A DNA stretch of 63,652 nucleotides. Origin: Sinomonas gamaensis. Lineage in GTDB: Bacteria > Actinomycetota > Actinomycetes > Actinomycetales > Micrococcaceae. The stretch is from contig NZ_SSCL01000018.1 in assembly GCF_005876955.1 (NCBI RefSeq), positions 1 through 63,652 of the forward strand, in the 5' to 3' direction. The notes below the pieces were generated by a model. It was not told the DNA's origin, made no database searches, and saw nothing but the letters and a program-made list of their open reading frames with translations. The position numbers and the translations under genes are program-made. Below are positions 50,019 through 58,521 of the stretch, piece after piece (the stretch's first letter is position 1; each line of letters begins with the position of its first letter).

Positions 50019-51266
50019 CTAATACCAGCCAATGGAGACCTCGTGGGCCCACGCGTTGCAGGGGCTGCCATAGCGATCCTGGATATAGCCGAGACCCCAG
50101 TTGATCTGAGTCCGGTAATTCGTGAGCCAATCCGCTCCGGCCGCGTTGTACTTGGACGCGGGCAGGGCTTGGGCAATCCCGTAGGCACCACTCGTCGGAT
50201 TCGTGGCATCCGTCATCCAGCTCGATTCCCTCGTCCACAGCTGAAGGAGACACTGGAACTGGCTTCCGCCCCAGCCGTAGCCGCCGATCTGGGACGAAGC
50301 GTACGCTTGAGCGCCACCGGGATCGTTGACCACCGAGCCCACATGGGGGCTGACGACGGTGACGCCAATATCGACGGGCGCAGCGGGCCCAGCAAGCTGC
50401 TGTGCGGCTTGCTGGGCGGCCCGTTGGGCGGCCAGCTGCGCAGCCGCGGCGGCCTCCTCCGCGGCTTTCCGCTTGGCCTCCTGCGCCGCCTGGTAGGCGG
50501 CCAGCGCTTGCTGGCCCTCGTTGTACTTCTGCACCACCTCTGCCGCCGTGCCCTGCAGGTCCGCAAGCTGGGCCACAAGGGTGCTTTGCTGCTGCTGCGT
50601 TTGGGCCACGACGTCCTGAGCATGCTGTTGCGCCGCCTGTGCCGCGTCGAGATCCTTCTTCGCCGCGGCAGACAGCTGGGCGAGGGCATCCTCGGCCGCG
50701 CGCGACTGGCCTTCGGCCGCCGCCGCGTTATTGGCAGCGCTCTTGTAACGGGCCACCGCGTCGGCCGCTTCGTTCCCGAGGATCTGCAGAGTGCCAAGAC
50801 GGTCAAGGCCGTCCGACTGCCCCAGGATTGAAAACGCATCAAGAGCACCTGACGACGAGCCACCCGCATACGCTGCGGCGGCGATGCGCCCCGCCGCCTG
50901 CTGCGCCGTGTCCCGTTCTTTCAGCCGCTGGTCCTTCGCGGCCTGCAGGGCGTCCACGACCTTCTGCTGGTCTTTCACCGCCTGATCCGCGCGCGCATAC
51001 GTGGCGCCAGCCTCGACAGCCTTCGCGGAGGCATCGGCTGCAGTGGCCTGAACCGACGTCAACAGACCGTTGATCTTCGTCACCTCTGCCTGGGCGGCGT
51101 CAGCATTGGCCTTCGCTGCCTGGACATCGGCCCACGTCGGAAATCCGGACGGCGGCGCGTCATCATCCGCGACTGCCGAGGGCACAGCCGAACACGCCAG
51201 CACCAGAATGGCGCTGGCGAGAGCCGCCGAAACGGCTCGGCCCAGTCGATTGCCTTCGCGTCCCAT
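50019..51266 (-). CDS. Secreted coiled-coil protein with C-terminal lysozyme/transglycosylase-like domain
   Basis: A 415-residue exported protein. A signal peptide covers about residues 1-33 (basic start, AVSAALASAILVLACSAV, then AVA). A long Ala/Gln-rich coiled coil spans about 45-300. The C-terminal 95 residues resemble a lysozyme-like domain: LLQLWTRESSWMTDATNPTSGAYGIAQALP, then INWGLGYIQDRYGSP. A role in peptidoglycan remodelling is inferred. The start is set where the signal peptide begins; its ribosome-binding site is weak. It lies 79 bases downstream of recX on the same strand. Confidence 0.85.
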   Translation of the reverse strand: MGREGNRLGRAVSAALASAILVLACSAVPSAVADDDAPPSGFPTWADVQAAKANADAAQAEVTKINGLLTSVQATAADASAKAVEAGATYARADQAVKDQQKVVDALQAAKDQRLKERDTAQQAAGRIAAAAYAGGSSSGALDAFSILGQSDGLDRLGTLQILGNEAADAVARYKSAANNAAAAEGQSRAAEDALAQLSAAAKKDLDAAQAAQQHAQDVVAQTQQQQSTLVAQLADLQGTAAEVVQKYNEGQQALAAYQAAQEAKRKAAEEAAAAAQLAAQRAAQQAAQQLAGPAAPVDIGVTVVSPHVGSVVNDPGGAQAYASSQIGGYGWGGSQFQCLLQLWTRESSWMTDATNPTSGAYGIAQALPASKYNAAGADWLTNYRTQINWGLGYIQDRYGSPCNAWAHEVSIGWY

Positions 51267-51345
51267 ACTGCTGACGAGTATTGAGGCCCGGGACAATCGG
51301 CGTCCACGGGGCGCGCTGGATTCACGGGGAGTTCCCAGCGGACTG

Positions 51346-51852
51346 TCAGTCTTGCAGCGCCTCCGCTGCGAGCCTGAAGGCCCGTCCCGGAGGGTGGCCC
51401 TTTCTGGCGAGCATGCCGACCAGCCGTCGCAGCTCCTTGTCGCGTGCGGCGGGGTCAGCTGCATCCACCGGACGGCGCTTCCGCGCCACGAGCCGGCGCG
51501 CGGCGTCCAGCTCATCGTCGTCGCTCAGCTCCGACAACGCACTTTCCGCCGCGGGCCCATCGATGCCCTTCTGGGCTAGTTCCCGGCGAAGCGCCGCTTT
51601 GGAGAGCGACCTGCCCGAGGACCTCGTGCGGACCCACATGCCGGCGAACTCGGCATCGTTGATCAGCCCTACCTCCTCGAAGCGCGTCAGCACCGCTTGG
51701 GCGATCTCCTCCGGCACGTTCCTCCCGCGGAGCTTCTCCGCCAACTGGTGCCTGCTCTTGGGACCGAGCGTGAGTTGTCGGAGAAGGATCGCCCGCGCGA
51801 CTGTTTCCGGATCGGCTTCGCGGTCCTCCTCCGGTTCCGGGGAACGACCCAC
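51346..51852 (-). CDS. recX: RecX regulatory protein
   Basis: Modulates RecA filament growth. The 168-residue protein has the three-helix repeat pattern of RecX: ARAILLRQLTLGPKSRHQLAEKLRGRNV, FEEVGLINDAEFAGMWV, LRRELAQKGIDG. The start is a GTG at 51852, 3 bases after the recA stop, so recA and recX are co-transcribed. Confidence 0.93.
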   Translation of the reverse strand: MGRSPEPEEDREADPETVARAILLRQLTLGPKSRHQLAEKLRGRNVPEEIAQAVLTRFEEVGLINDAEFAGMWVRTRSSGRSLSKAALRRELAQKGIDGPAAESALSELSDDDELDAARRLVARKRRPVDAADPAARDKELRRLVGMLARKGHPPGRAFRLAAEALQD

Positions 51853-51855
51853 CGA

Positions 51856-52902
51856 CTACTCGCCGTCGACGGCCTTGAGCCGCGGCTGCTCTTCCTCAGC
51901 CGGCTTCGTGCCCACGCCGAGCTTCTCCTTGATGAGCCGCTCGAGCTCTTCGGCAAGCTCGGGGTTGTCGCGCAGGAATCGCCGCGAGTTCTCCATTCCC
52001 TGGCCGAGCTGATCGCCGTCATACGTGAACCACGAACCCGACTTCTTGATGATGCCGTGCTCCACGCCCATGTCGATGATCCCGCCTTCTCGCGAGATGC
52101 CCTGACCGTAGATGATGTCGAATTCAGCCTGCTTGAAGGGCGGGGCCATCTTGTTCTTGACGATCTTCGCCTTCGTGCGGTTACCGACGGAGTCCGCCCC
52201 CTCTTTGAGGGTTTGGACGCGCCGGACGTCAATGCGCACCGAAGCGTAGAACTTGAGGGCCTTTCCACCAGTAGTCGTCTCGGGAGAGCCGAAGAAGACG
52301 CCGATCTTCTCACGCAGCTGGTTGATGAAGATGGCCGTCGTCTTGGTCTGGTTGAGGCGACCCGTGACCTTCCGGAGCGCCTGGCTCATGAGGCGTGCCT
52401 GGAGGCCCACGTGGCTATCGCCCATCTCGCCTTCGATTTCGGCACGGGGAACCAGAGCTGCAACCGAGTCGATCACGATGATGTCGAGCGAACCCGAGCC
52501 CACCAGCATGTCCATGATCTCGAGCGCCTGTTCACCCGTGTCCGGCTGGGACACAAGCAGCGCATCCGTGTCCACGCCGAGCTTCGCCGCGTACTCCGGA
52601 TCCAGAGCGTGCTCCGCGTCGATGAAGGCCGCGATGCCGCCGTTCCGCTGGGCGTTCGCGACGGCATGGAGGGCCACCGTGGTCTTACCCGATGATTCAG
52701 GGCCGTAGATCTCGACGACACGCCCACGCGGGAGCCCGCCAATCCCGAGCGCCACATCGAGAGCGATCGAGCCGGTCGGGATGACCTCTATCGGCGCCCG
52801 GGTATCGTCCCCGAGACGCATGATCGATCCCTTGCCGAACTGCTTGTCGATCTGCGCGAGGGCCGCTTCGAGTGCCTTTGCACGATCTGGCGCTGCCGCC
52901 AT
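51856..52902 (-). CDS. recA: Recombinase RecA
   Basis: Strand-exchange protein and LexA co-protease, 348 residues. It has [14 protein letters not shown], the Walker [10 protein letters not shown] near residues 67-75, the DNA-binding loop segments around [17 protein letters not shown], and a short acidic C-terminal tail. There is no intein. GGAGGTGGACC precedes the ATG. A LexA box and a TAGTCT -10 lie about 130-155 bases upstream. Confidence 0.99.
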   Translation of the reverse strand: MAAAPDRAKALEAALAQIDKQFGKGSIMRLGDDTRAPIEVIPTGSIALDVALGIGGLPRGRVVEIYGPESSGKTTVALHAVANAQRNGGIAAFIDAEHALDPEYAAKLGVDTDALLVSQPDTGEQALEIMDMLVGSGSLDIIVIDSVAALVPRAEIEGEMGDSHVGLQARLMSQALRKVTGRLNQTKTTAIFINQLREKIGVFFGSPETTTGGKALKFYASVRIDVRRVQTLKEGADSVGNRTKAKIVKNKMAPPFKQAEFDIIYGQGISREGGIIDMGVEHGIIKKSGSWFTYDGDQLGQGMENSRRFLRDNPELAEELERLIKEKLGVGTKPAEEEQPRLKAVDGE

Positions 52903-53029
52903 GGTCCACCTCCGGTCGGTTGCCGTTCAATCCACTCGCTACGCTACCGACGCCCACCGACAACACAGCGTTCCCCGCATGCGTATGTGGACAACTCGGC
53001 CCGGAACCGTGAATCTTTGCCTGATGAAG

Positions 53030-53058
53030 AGACTACCGCTCACCGAACACATCTTCGA
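53030..53058 (-). promoter_or_regulatory. recA SOS promoter with LexA box
   Basis: CCGAACACATCTTCGA (53043-53058 on the plus strand) matches the LexA palindrome with two mismatches. On the minus strand a -10-like TAGTCT (53035-53030) follows eight bases later, so the operator covers the -35 region. The leader to recA would be about 120 bases. Confidence 0.75.
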
Positions 53059-53077
53059 AGAGCCGAGCGGCGTGTCA

Positions 53078-53299
53078 TCAATCTTTGAGTGGCCTGTCCT
53101 TGCCGAGCCGCCGTTCGGGCGGGACGTCCTGCATCTCGCACACTGCCAGCCAGACGGTGCGGGGGTTCTGCCCCGCCTTCAGCGCTTCGACGGCGGTGCG
53201 GCCGCCCACCGCAGTGAGCACGAGGCTTGAGGCGAGCACGCGTGCGTAGCCCTCTCCGAACTCATCCTCCATGAGCCGCCAGAAGTCACTGTGCCGCAT
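53078..53299 (-). CDS. DUF3046 family protein
   Basis: A 73-residue protein. It starts MRHSDFWRLMEDEFGEGYARVLASSLVL and contains GGRTAVEALKAGQNPRTVWLAVCE, the DUF3046 pattern. The function is unknown, but it is a regular upstream neighbour of recA in actinobacteria. The recA SOS promoter lies directly after its stop codon. Confidence 0.92.
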   Translation of the reverse strand: MRHSDFWRLMEDEFGEGYARVLASSLVLTAVGGRTAVEALKAGQNPRTVWLAVCEMQDVPPERRLGKDRPLKD

Positions 53300-53332
53300 C
53301 AGTACATTCTTTCACCCACCTATGATTGCCTC

Positions 53333-53878
53333 ATGCCCACCCCGAGCGAGAATCCGCAGGAGTTCGACGCGGCCTTCGAGACGATCGAACAACAGCTGAG
53401 CCTCTTCTGGCGCCGGGCCCGGGCCGTCTCCCACGCCATCTCCCGGTCGCTGCACCCCGAAGTCGAGCCCGGGGCCTACGGCCTTCTCATGCTGCTGCAG
53501 CGCGAAGGGCCCATGCGTGTTACCGAGATCGCGGCCCTGATCGGAATCGGCAAGCCCTCCGTCAGCCGTCAGGTGGCCCTGCTCGAGCAGCTCGGACTCG
53601 TCACCAAGGCCGACGACCCAGACGACCGCCGAGCGCAGCGTGTCGCGCTCAGCCCGGCCGGCGTCGCCGAGGTTCAGGAGCTGCGCAGCCGGCGTCTTTC
53701 CTTCTTCCGCGAGGCGCTGGGCTCGTGGGACCTCACCGACCTCTCGCAGCTGGCGGGCTACTTCTCCCGGGTGAACGAGGCCCTGGCCGCGGCCGGCCAA
53801 CGCAAGCACGAAAAGCCGGAAGGGCAGGACTCGCGTCCTGCCCCTCCGGCTCAAGAATCTATGTCCGACGGCGACTAG
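53333..53878 (+). CDS. MarR family transcriptional regulator
   Basis: A 181-residue winged-helix regulator: LHPEVEPGAYGLLMLLQREGPMRVTEIAALIGIGKPSVSRQVALLEQLGLVTKADDPDDRRAQRVALSPAG covers the helix-turn-helix and DDRR wing. The ligand is unknown. The ATG at 53333 lies seven bases after a -10 TATGAT (53321-53326), so the mRNA is probably leaderless. The last 20 codons are encoded by the terminator hairpin of the convergent clgR gene, so the C-terminal tail may not be functional. Confidence 0.9.
   Translation: MPTPSENPQEFDAAFETIEQQLSLFWRRARAVSHAISRSLHPEVEPGAYGLLMLLQREGPMRVTEIAALIGIGKPSVSRQVALLEQLGLVTKADDPDDRRAQRVALSPAGVAEVQELRSRRLSFFREALGSWDLTDLSQLAGYFSRVNEALAAAGQRKHEKPEGQDSRPAPPAQESMSDGD
53814..53851 (-). 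terminator. Terminator of the clgR transcript, inside the MarR coding end
   Basis: AGCCGGA-A-GGGCAGGAC (53814-53830) pairs with GTCCTGCCC-C-TCCGGCT (53835-53851): 16 pairs with one mismatch and a 4-base loop. On the minus strand it is followed by TTTTCG, so it serves clgR, whose stop lies 60 bases upstream. Confidence 0.88.
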
Positions 53879-53910
53879 CTGTTACGTCGACCCGTCGCCA
53901 GCCTCGGATC

Positions 53911-54243
53911 TCAGCGCGATCCGCTGAGCTCAATCCCCAGCTCCTCGGTGAGGTCACGACCGTACCGCTGCGAGAATTCCTGCGGCACGGTGTCCGGAAC
54001 GGCGATGCCCTCGGCAACGGCGACCCGATCGCTGACTTCGCGAAGCATGGCTGAGAGCGGCACGTCGAGAGCCGCGCAAATCGATGAGAGAAGCTCAGAG
54101 GACGCTTCCTTCTGACCCCGCTCGACCTCGCTCAGGTAACCGAGCGAAACGCGGGCGTTGTGGGAAACTTCACGGAGCGTGCGGCCCTGACGTTGGCGGA
54201 CGTCACGCAGGACGTCTCCAATCTCATGACGCAGAACTACCAT
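53911..54243 (-). CDS. clgR: XRE-family regulator, ClgR-like
   Basis: A 110-residue helix-turn-helix activator of the ClgR class, which controls clp protease genes in actinobacteria. It has [26 protein letters not shown] and [20 protein letters not shown] as the DNA-binding core. Gene order with cinA, pgsA and ftsK is the same as for ClgR in mycobacteria and corynebacteria. The ATG at 54243 has a perfect AAGGAG six bases away and gives the usual family length; an ATG at 54336 would add 31 residues ([14 protein letters not shown]...). The C-terminal end (IELSGSR) is not the Val-Ala-Ala type known as a Clp degron. Confidence 0.9.
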   Translation of the reverse strand: MVVLRHEIGDVLRDVRQRQGRTLREVSHNARVSLGYLSEVERGQKEASSELLSSICAALDVPLSAMLREVSDRVAVAEGIAVPDTVPQEFSQRYGRDLTEELGIELSGSR

Positions 54244-54495
54244 CTTGCGCTCCTTCTTCTCTTCAGGGGCGATTTCAGCCAAGCCCACATTGCGCCAGCG
54301 GACTACGCCATTGACGGTTACGGGCTGCTTGACCATGTGTATCAGTGCGCTCCTTGTAGGGGTGCCCGGCTCGCCGGGCTTCCGTGTCACCCATCCTAGA
54401 TGCCGCCGTTGTGGTGGCGACACTAGAATCAACTATCAGCTTTGGTCCTTTGTTCCCCAGTGGCTCTGCGGCCTACCCAAAATCACAGACGGCTC

Positions 54496-54972
54496 TCAGA
54501 TAACGAGCTCGCCGAGGAGTGCCCGAAGGGCCGCGTCCCGAGCGGCGGCGCGAATTTCGGCGCGGTTTCCCTCAAACCTGAACTCTTCGGTTTCAGTTCT
54601 GTCCGGTCCCGCGACGGCAACGTAGACCGTTCCCACTGGCTTGCCGTCGTGGGGGTCCGGGCCCGCCACCCCGGTCGTCGCCACACCATAATCTGCACCG
54701 CAGACTCGGCGCGCTCCTTCGGCCATCTGGGCCGCGACGCGAGGATCGACTGAACCGGCCTCGGCCAGAAGCTGCTCGGAAACCCCGAGGATCCCGGCTT
54801 TGACCTCACTCGCGTAGCTGACCACTCCGCCGCGCAGCATCCCAGAGGCACCCGGAACGTCCGCGAGGGCAGCGGCGACGAGGCCAGCAGTCAGCGACTC
54901 CGCCGTCGCCGCCGTGGCACCCCTGCCCAAGAAGGCCGCTACAACCTGCTCCGCGGTCACCGCACGCTCCAC
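54496..54972 (-). CDS. CinA C-terminal-type nicotinamide-nucleotide amidase
   Basis: A 158-residue single-domain protein corresponding to the PncC/CinA C-terminal amidase, which deamidates NMN in pyridine nucleotide salvage. It has TAATAESLTAGLVAAALADVPGAS with the catalytic Ser, SYASEVKAGILGV, ATTGVAGPDPHDGKPVGTVYVA. The N-terminal CinA domain is absent, as usual in this lineage. Its ATG lies 4 bases after the pgsA stop. Confidence 0.93.
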   Translation of the reverse strand: MERAVTAEQVVAAFLGRGATAATAESLTAGLVAAALADVPGASGMLRGGVVSYASEVKAGILGVSEQLLAEAGSVDPRVAAQMAEGARRVCGADYGVATTGVAGPDPHDGKPVGTVYVAVAGPDRTETEEFRFEGNRAEIRAAARDAALRALLGELVI

Positions 54973-54976
54973 CGCG

Positions 54977-55588
54977 TCACTCCCCCCGTACCGCCGCAGC
55001 CCGGAGCCTGACGGCCTTGACCACGTAGTCGGCGCCCGTTGCCACGGTCACCGCGACCGCGGCCAGCATCACCACCAACGCGACCGCAGGAACCGCCGGC
55101 GCGATGTCCCTCAGCGGCAGCAGGTAGAGCCCTAGAGCTATGGTCTGCAGGACAGTCTTGAGCTTGCCTCCTGGCGAGGCGGGCATCACCCCATAGCGGA
55201 TGACGACGAACCGAAGTGCCGTGATGCCCCATTCCCGCGCGAGGATCACAATCGTGATCCACCACGGGAGCTCGCCGAGGGCCGAGAGAAGCAGGAGCCC
55301 GGCCCCAGTGAGGAGCTTGTCTGCGATCGGGTCGGCGATCTTCCCGAAGTTGGTGACGAGGTTGCGTCGCCGGGCGATCTGGCCGTCGAGCTGGTCGGTG
55401 TACATCGCAACGGCGAACGCCAGCACCGCGAACCACCGCAAAGGTCCCTGATGCGAGCCGTCCGCCACCATCAGCCAGACGAAGACCGGAACGAGGACGA
55501 TCCGGAACATCGTGAGGACGTTCGGCAGGTTCCAAAGCTGGGAGGCCCGAGGGCCCGTCTGCTCCGGCGGCTGTGCGGTGGTCACCAA
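54977..55588 (-). CDS. pgsA: CDP-diacylglycerol-glycerol-3-phosphate 3-phosphatidyltransferase (PgsA-type)
   Basis: Membrane enzyme of phospholipid synthesis, 203 residues. The CDP-alcohol phosphotransferase motif is complete as DGQIARRRNLVTNFGKIAD with the final PIAD (D-G-x2-A-R-x9-G-x3-D-x3-D). Five or so hydrophobic segments are visible. Start NLPNVLTMFRIVLVPVFV is typical of PgsA. The exact alcohol substrate is not proven by sequence. It follows ftsK by 6 bases. Confidence 0.92.
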   Translation of the reverse strand: MVTTAQPPEQTGPRASQLWNLPNVLTMFRIVLVPVFVWLMVADGSHQGPLRWFAVLAFAVAMYTDQLDGQIARRRNLVTNFGKIADPIADKLLTGAGLLLLSALGELPWWITIVILAREWGITALRFVVIRYGVMPASPGGKLKTVLQTIALGLYLLPLRDIAPAVPAVALVVMLAAVAVTVATGADYVVKAVRLRAAAVRGE

Positions 55589-55594
55589 CCAAGC

Positions 55595-58429
55595 CTAGCG
55601 GCCGGTGAGCTGCCAGGCGTCCTCGCTGCCGCCGTCGTCGTCCTCGTCGTAGTAGTCGACGGCCTGGGTGCGCGCATCCAGATCAGCGGCGACCACGTCC
55701 TCCGCATACGGCGAGTCGAGGGCATGGTCGCCCAGCCTGTGGTTGGCGTTCGCGTTCTCTGCCAGAGCCTGCTCGGTATGGCTTGCGGGCGAGGACGGCG
55801 GCGAGTCCTCGCCGCGAAGCGCGGCCAGCACGGCGGGCAGGTCGTCGGGCTTGACCAGGACGTCGCGCGCCTTCGAGCCCTCCGAGGGTCCGACCACGCC
55901 ACGGCTCTCGAGAAGGTCCATGAGACGGCCAGCCTTCGCGAAGCCGACTCTCAGCTTGCGCTGGAGCATGGACGTCGAGCCGAACTGCGTGGTCACCACG
56001 AGCTCGGTGGCCTGGAGCAGCACCTCGAGATCGTCGCCGATCTCCTCGTCGATCTGCTTCTTCTCCGGCTCCGCTGCGACGTCCTCGCGGTAGGTCACCT
56101 GCAGTTGGCCCTTGACGTGCTCGACGACCTGGTGGATCTCGGATTCGGAGACCCACGCGCCCTGGACGCGCATGGGCTTCGAGGCGCCCATGGGCAGGAA
56201 GAGTGCGTCACCCTGGCCGATGAGCTTCTCCGCACCGGGCTGGTCAAGCACGACTCGGGAGTCTGTGACGGACGACGTCGCGAAGGCCATGCGAGAGGGC
56301 ACGTTCGCCTTGATAAGGCCTGTGACGACGTCGACTGAGGGGCGCTGCGTGGCGAGCACGAGGTGGATTCCAGCGGCGCGGGCGAGCTGGGTGATGCGAA
56401 CGATCGAGTCCTCGACGTCACGCGGGGCCACCATCATGAGATCGGCGAGCTCGTCGACGATCACGAGGAGGTACGGGTATGCCTTGACCTTCCGCTCGGA
56501 GCCCGGGGGCGGGACCACCTTGCCCGCGCGCACAGCCTTGTTGAAGTCGTCGATGTGCTTGAAGCCGTAGTTGGCGAGATCGTCATAGCGGGCGTCCATC
56601 TCGCGTACCACCCATTGGAGGGCCTCGGCAGCCTTCTTCGGGTTGGTGATGATGGGCGTGATGAGGTGTGGGACGCCCTCGTAGGCGGTGAGCTCCACGC
56701 GCTTGGGGTCCACCATGACCATGCGGACCTCGTCAGGGGTGGCGCGCATGAGGATCGACGTGATCATCGAGTTCACGAACGAGGACTTGCCCGCGCCGGT
56801 CGCGCCGGCCACGAGCATGTGCGGCATCTTGGCGAGGTTCGCGACGACGAAGCCGCCCTCGACGTCCTTGCCCACTCCCATGACCATCGGATGATCCGTG
56901 CGCCGCGCGTTCTGGCTGCGCAGGACGTCGCCCAACGACACCGTCTCGCGGTCCGTATTGGGGATTTCGATGCCGATCGCACTCTTGCCGGGGATGGGGC
57001 TCAGGATGCGCACGTCCGAGCTCGCGACGGCGTAGGCGATGTTCTTGCTGAGCGCCGTGACCTTCTCGACCTTCGTCCCTGAGGCCAGCTCGATCTCGTA
57101 GCGTGTGACAGTCGGCCCGCGGCTGAAACCGGTCACCTCTGCATCCACGTTGAACTGCTGGAGCGTGTTGGTCAGCGCCGCGACGATGGCGTCGTTCGCT
57201 TCCGTGCGCTCCTTCGGCACCGTCCCCTGGACGAGGAGTTCCGACGAGGGGAGCGTGTAGGTGACGTCGCCTGCCAGCTGGAGCTGCTCGGTCCGCTGCG
57301 GGATGGGCGACGGCGGCGCTGCTGGCGGGCGCGGTGCGGACGGGACAGTCGGGACCGCTTGAGGGACGACGGCGGGAATCGCCTCGGTTGCACCCTCCGG
57401 CGCCTTCTCGGCTGCTTTTGCGCTTCCCCTCGCCGCACGGATCTTCTCGATCGCGGCTTCGGCCTGGGACCGTCCCCGCCCGGAGGCGGCACCATCAGAA
57501 AGAGCCTCGGTCGGGTCCGGATCCCCCACGACGGCCCTCTCGTACGGCTCATCGCCAGCGAAGCCCTCCGCCGCATCGAACTCTTCGGTGGCGTCGTCGC
57601 GGCCGAACAGGCGGCGCTTCTTCTTGGGCTTCTTTGCGGTCGCCTCGGCCCGCCGCTCTGAGTCGTACAGGTAGCTGCGATCGTGGCCGTCCCCGTCGTC
57701 GTTCGCCGGATCGACGCCCATGAGCTGCTCCCAGCCCTCCCGCAGCCGCCGGGGAATGGCGGTGAACGGAGTGGCCGTCACGATGAGGACCGAGACGAAC
57801 AGCAGGAACGAATAGACCACGACTGGGACGGCGGGATTGATCGAGGCCAACAGTGATGAGGCGAGGAATCCCACCATCCCGCCGGCGCGCCGAAGGCTGT
57901 CGAAGCCGTCGGCCACGGATGGCAGTCCGCCGAGCACGTGCGCAAGTCCCGTTCCGGAGAAGGCCATGACGAGGAAGCCGATGCCCACCCGGTTGTTGCC
58001 TCGCTGGTCCTCGGGATGGCGGAAGAGCCTGAAGGCGCAGACCCCGAGCATGAGCGGAAGCACGAGGGAAATCCACCCGAAGGTCCCGTTGACCACTGCG
58101 TAGACAACATCCGGAAACCACCCGTGCCAACCCCACCAGGCGAAGGTCGCTATGAACACGGCGAGAGCAAGGTTGAACAAGCCGGCGCCGTCGCGCCGTG
58201 CCGCGGGATCAATGTCGCTCACGTCGGTGCCGACGCGCCTCACGCCCGCGCCGACGGCATGGGCGATCCCCTGCCAAGCCCCGCCGACGACTCGCGCGGG
58301 CCAGGGCTGCCCGGTATCCCTGCTGGTGACGGACGAGGATCTGCCGGATGGACGCTTGGACCCGGAGCCTGAGGCCTTGCCCTGGCTGGATCGAGTGGTG
58401 CGTGGCGCGGAGGAAGTACGGGTCGCCAT
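55595..58429 (-). CDS. ftsK: DNA translocase FtsK/SpoIIIE
   Basis: Septal DNA pump that clears chromosome termini at division, 944 residues. About four hydrophobic helices lie between residues 60 and 230. A charged linker follows (about 240-370). The motor has VAGATGAGKSSFVNSMI (Walker A near residue 545), VDELADLMMVAP (Walker B) and QRPSVDVVTG. The C-terminal gamma winged helix (TSMLQRKLRVGFAKAGRLMDLLESRGVVGPSEGSKARDVLV) reads polar KOPS-type sequences. The ATG is 12 bases after a large hairpin. Confidence 0.97.
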   Translation of the reverse strand: MATRTSSAPRTTRSSQGKASGSGSKRPSGRSSSVTSRDTGQPWPARVVGGAWQGIAHAVGAGVRRVGTDVSDIDPAARRDGAGLFNLALAVFIATFAWWGWHGWFPDVVYAVVNGTFGWISLVLPLMLGVCAFRLFRHPEDQRGNNRVGIGFLVMAFSGTGLAHVLGGLPSVADGFDSLRRAGGMVGFLASSLLASINPAVPVVVYSFLLFVSVLIVTATPFTAIPRRLREGWEQLMGVDPANDDGDGHDRSYLYDSERRAEATAKKPKKKRRLFGRDDATEEFDAAEGFAGDEPYERAVVGDPDPTEALSDGAASGRGRSQAEAAIEKIRAARGSAKAAEKAPEGATEAIPAVVPQAVPTVPSAPRPPAAPPSPIPQRTEQLQLAGDVTYTLPSSELLVQGTVPKERTEANDAIVAALTNTLQQFNVDAEVTGFSRGPTVTRYEIELASGTKVEKVTALSKNIAYAVASSDVRILSPIPGKSAIGIEIPNTDRETVSLGDVLRSQNARRTDHPMVMGVGKDVEGGFVVANLAKMPHMLVAGATGAGKSSFVNSMITSILMRATPDEVRMVMVDPKRVELTAYEGVPHLITPIITNPKKAAEALQWVVREMDARYDDLANYGFKHIDDFNKAVRAGKVVPPPGSERKVKAYPYLLVIVDELADLMMVAPRDVEDSIVRITQLARAAGIHLVLATQRPSVDVVTGLIKANVPSRMAFATSSVTDSRVVLDQPGAEKLIGQGDALFLPMGASKPMRVQGAWVSESEIHQVVEHVKGQLQVTYREDVAAEPEKKQIDEEIGDDLEVLLQATELVVTTQFGSTSMLQRKLRVGFAKAGRLMDLLESRGVVGPSEGSKARDVLVKPDDLPAVLAALRGEDSPPSSPASHTEQALAENANANHRLGDHALDSPYAEDVVAADLDARTQAVDYYDEDDDGGSEDAWQLTGR

Positions 58430-58440
58430 GCCCCCTACGG

Positions 58441-58504
58441 TAGCGCGAGGGGCCGACGAATCCGTGGACCTCGACCGTCCACGGCTCGGCGGCCCCTCGC
58501 GCTA
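58441..58504 (-). terminator. Large nested hairpin between rnj and ftsK
   Basis: TAGCGCGAGGGGCCG (58441-58455) pairs perfectly with CGGCCCCTCGCGCTA (58490-58504), and an inner CCGTGGAC/GTCCACGG (58462-58484) makes a second stem. It starts 17 bases after the rnj stop and ends 11 bases before the ftsK start. No T tract follows, so it may be a terminator, a partial one, or a structured ftsK leader. Confidence 0.75.
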
Positions 58505-58521
58505 TAGCTCCGGTTTGCTGC

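Noticed and set aside
51267-51345. A c-di-AMP riboswitch ahead of the secreted lysozyme-like gene
   Set aside because: The gap to recX is only 79 bases, too short for that riboswitch class, and no matching motif is present.
54364-54379. GCCCGGC-TC-GCCGGGC palindrome as a terminator of cinA
   Set aside because: The loop would be only two bases and no T tract follows; the cinA stop is more than 100 bases away.
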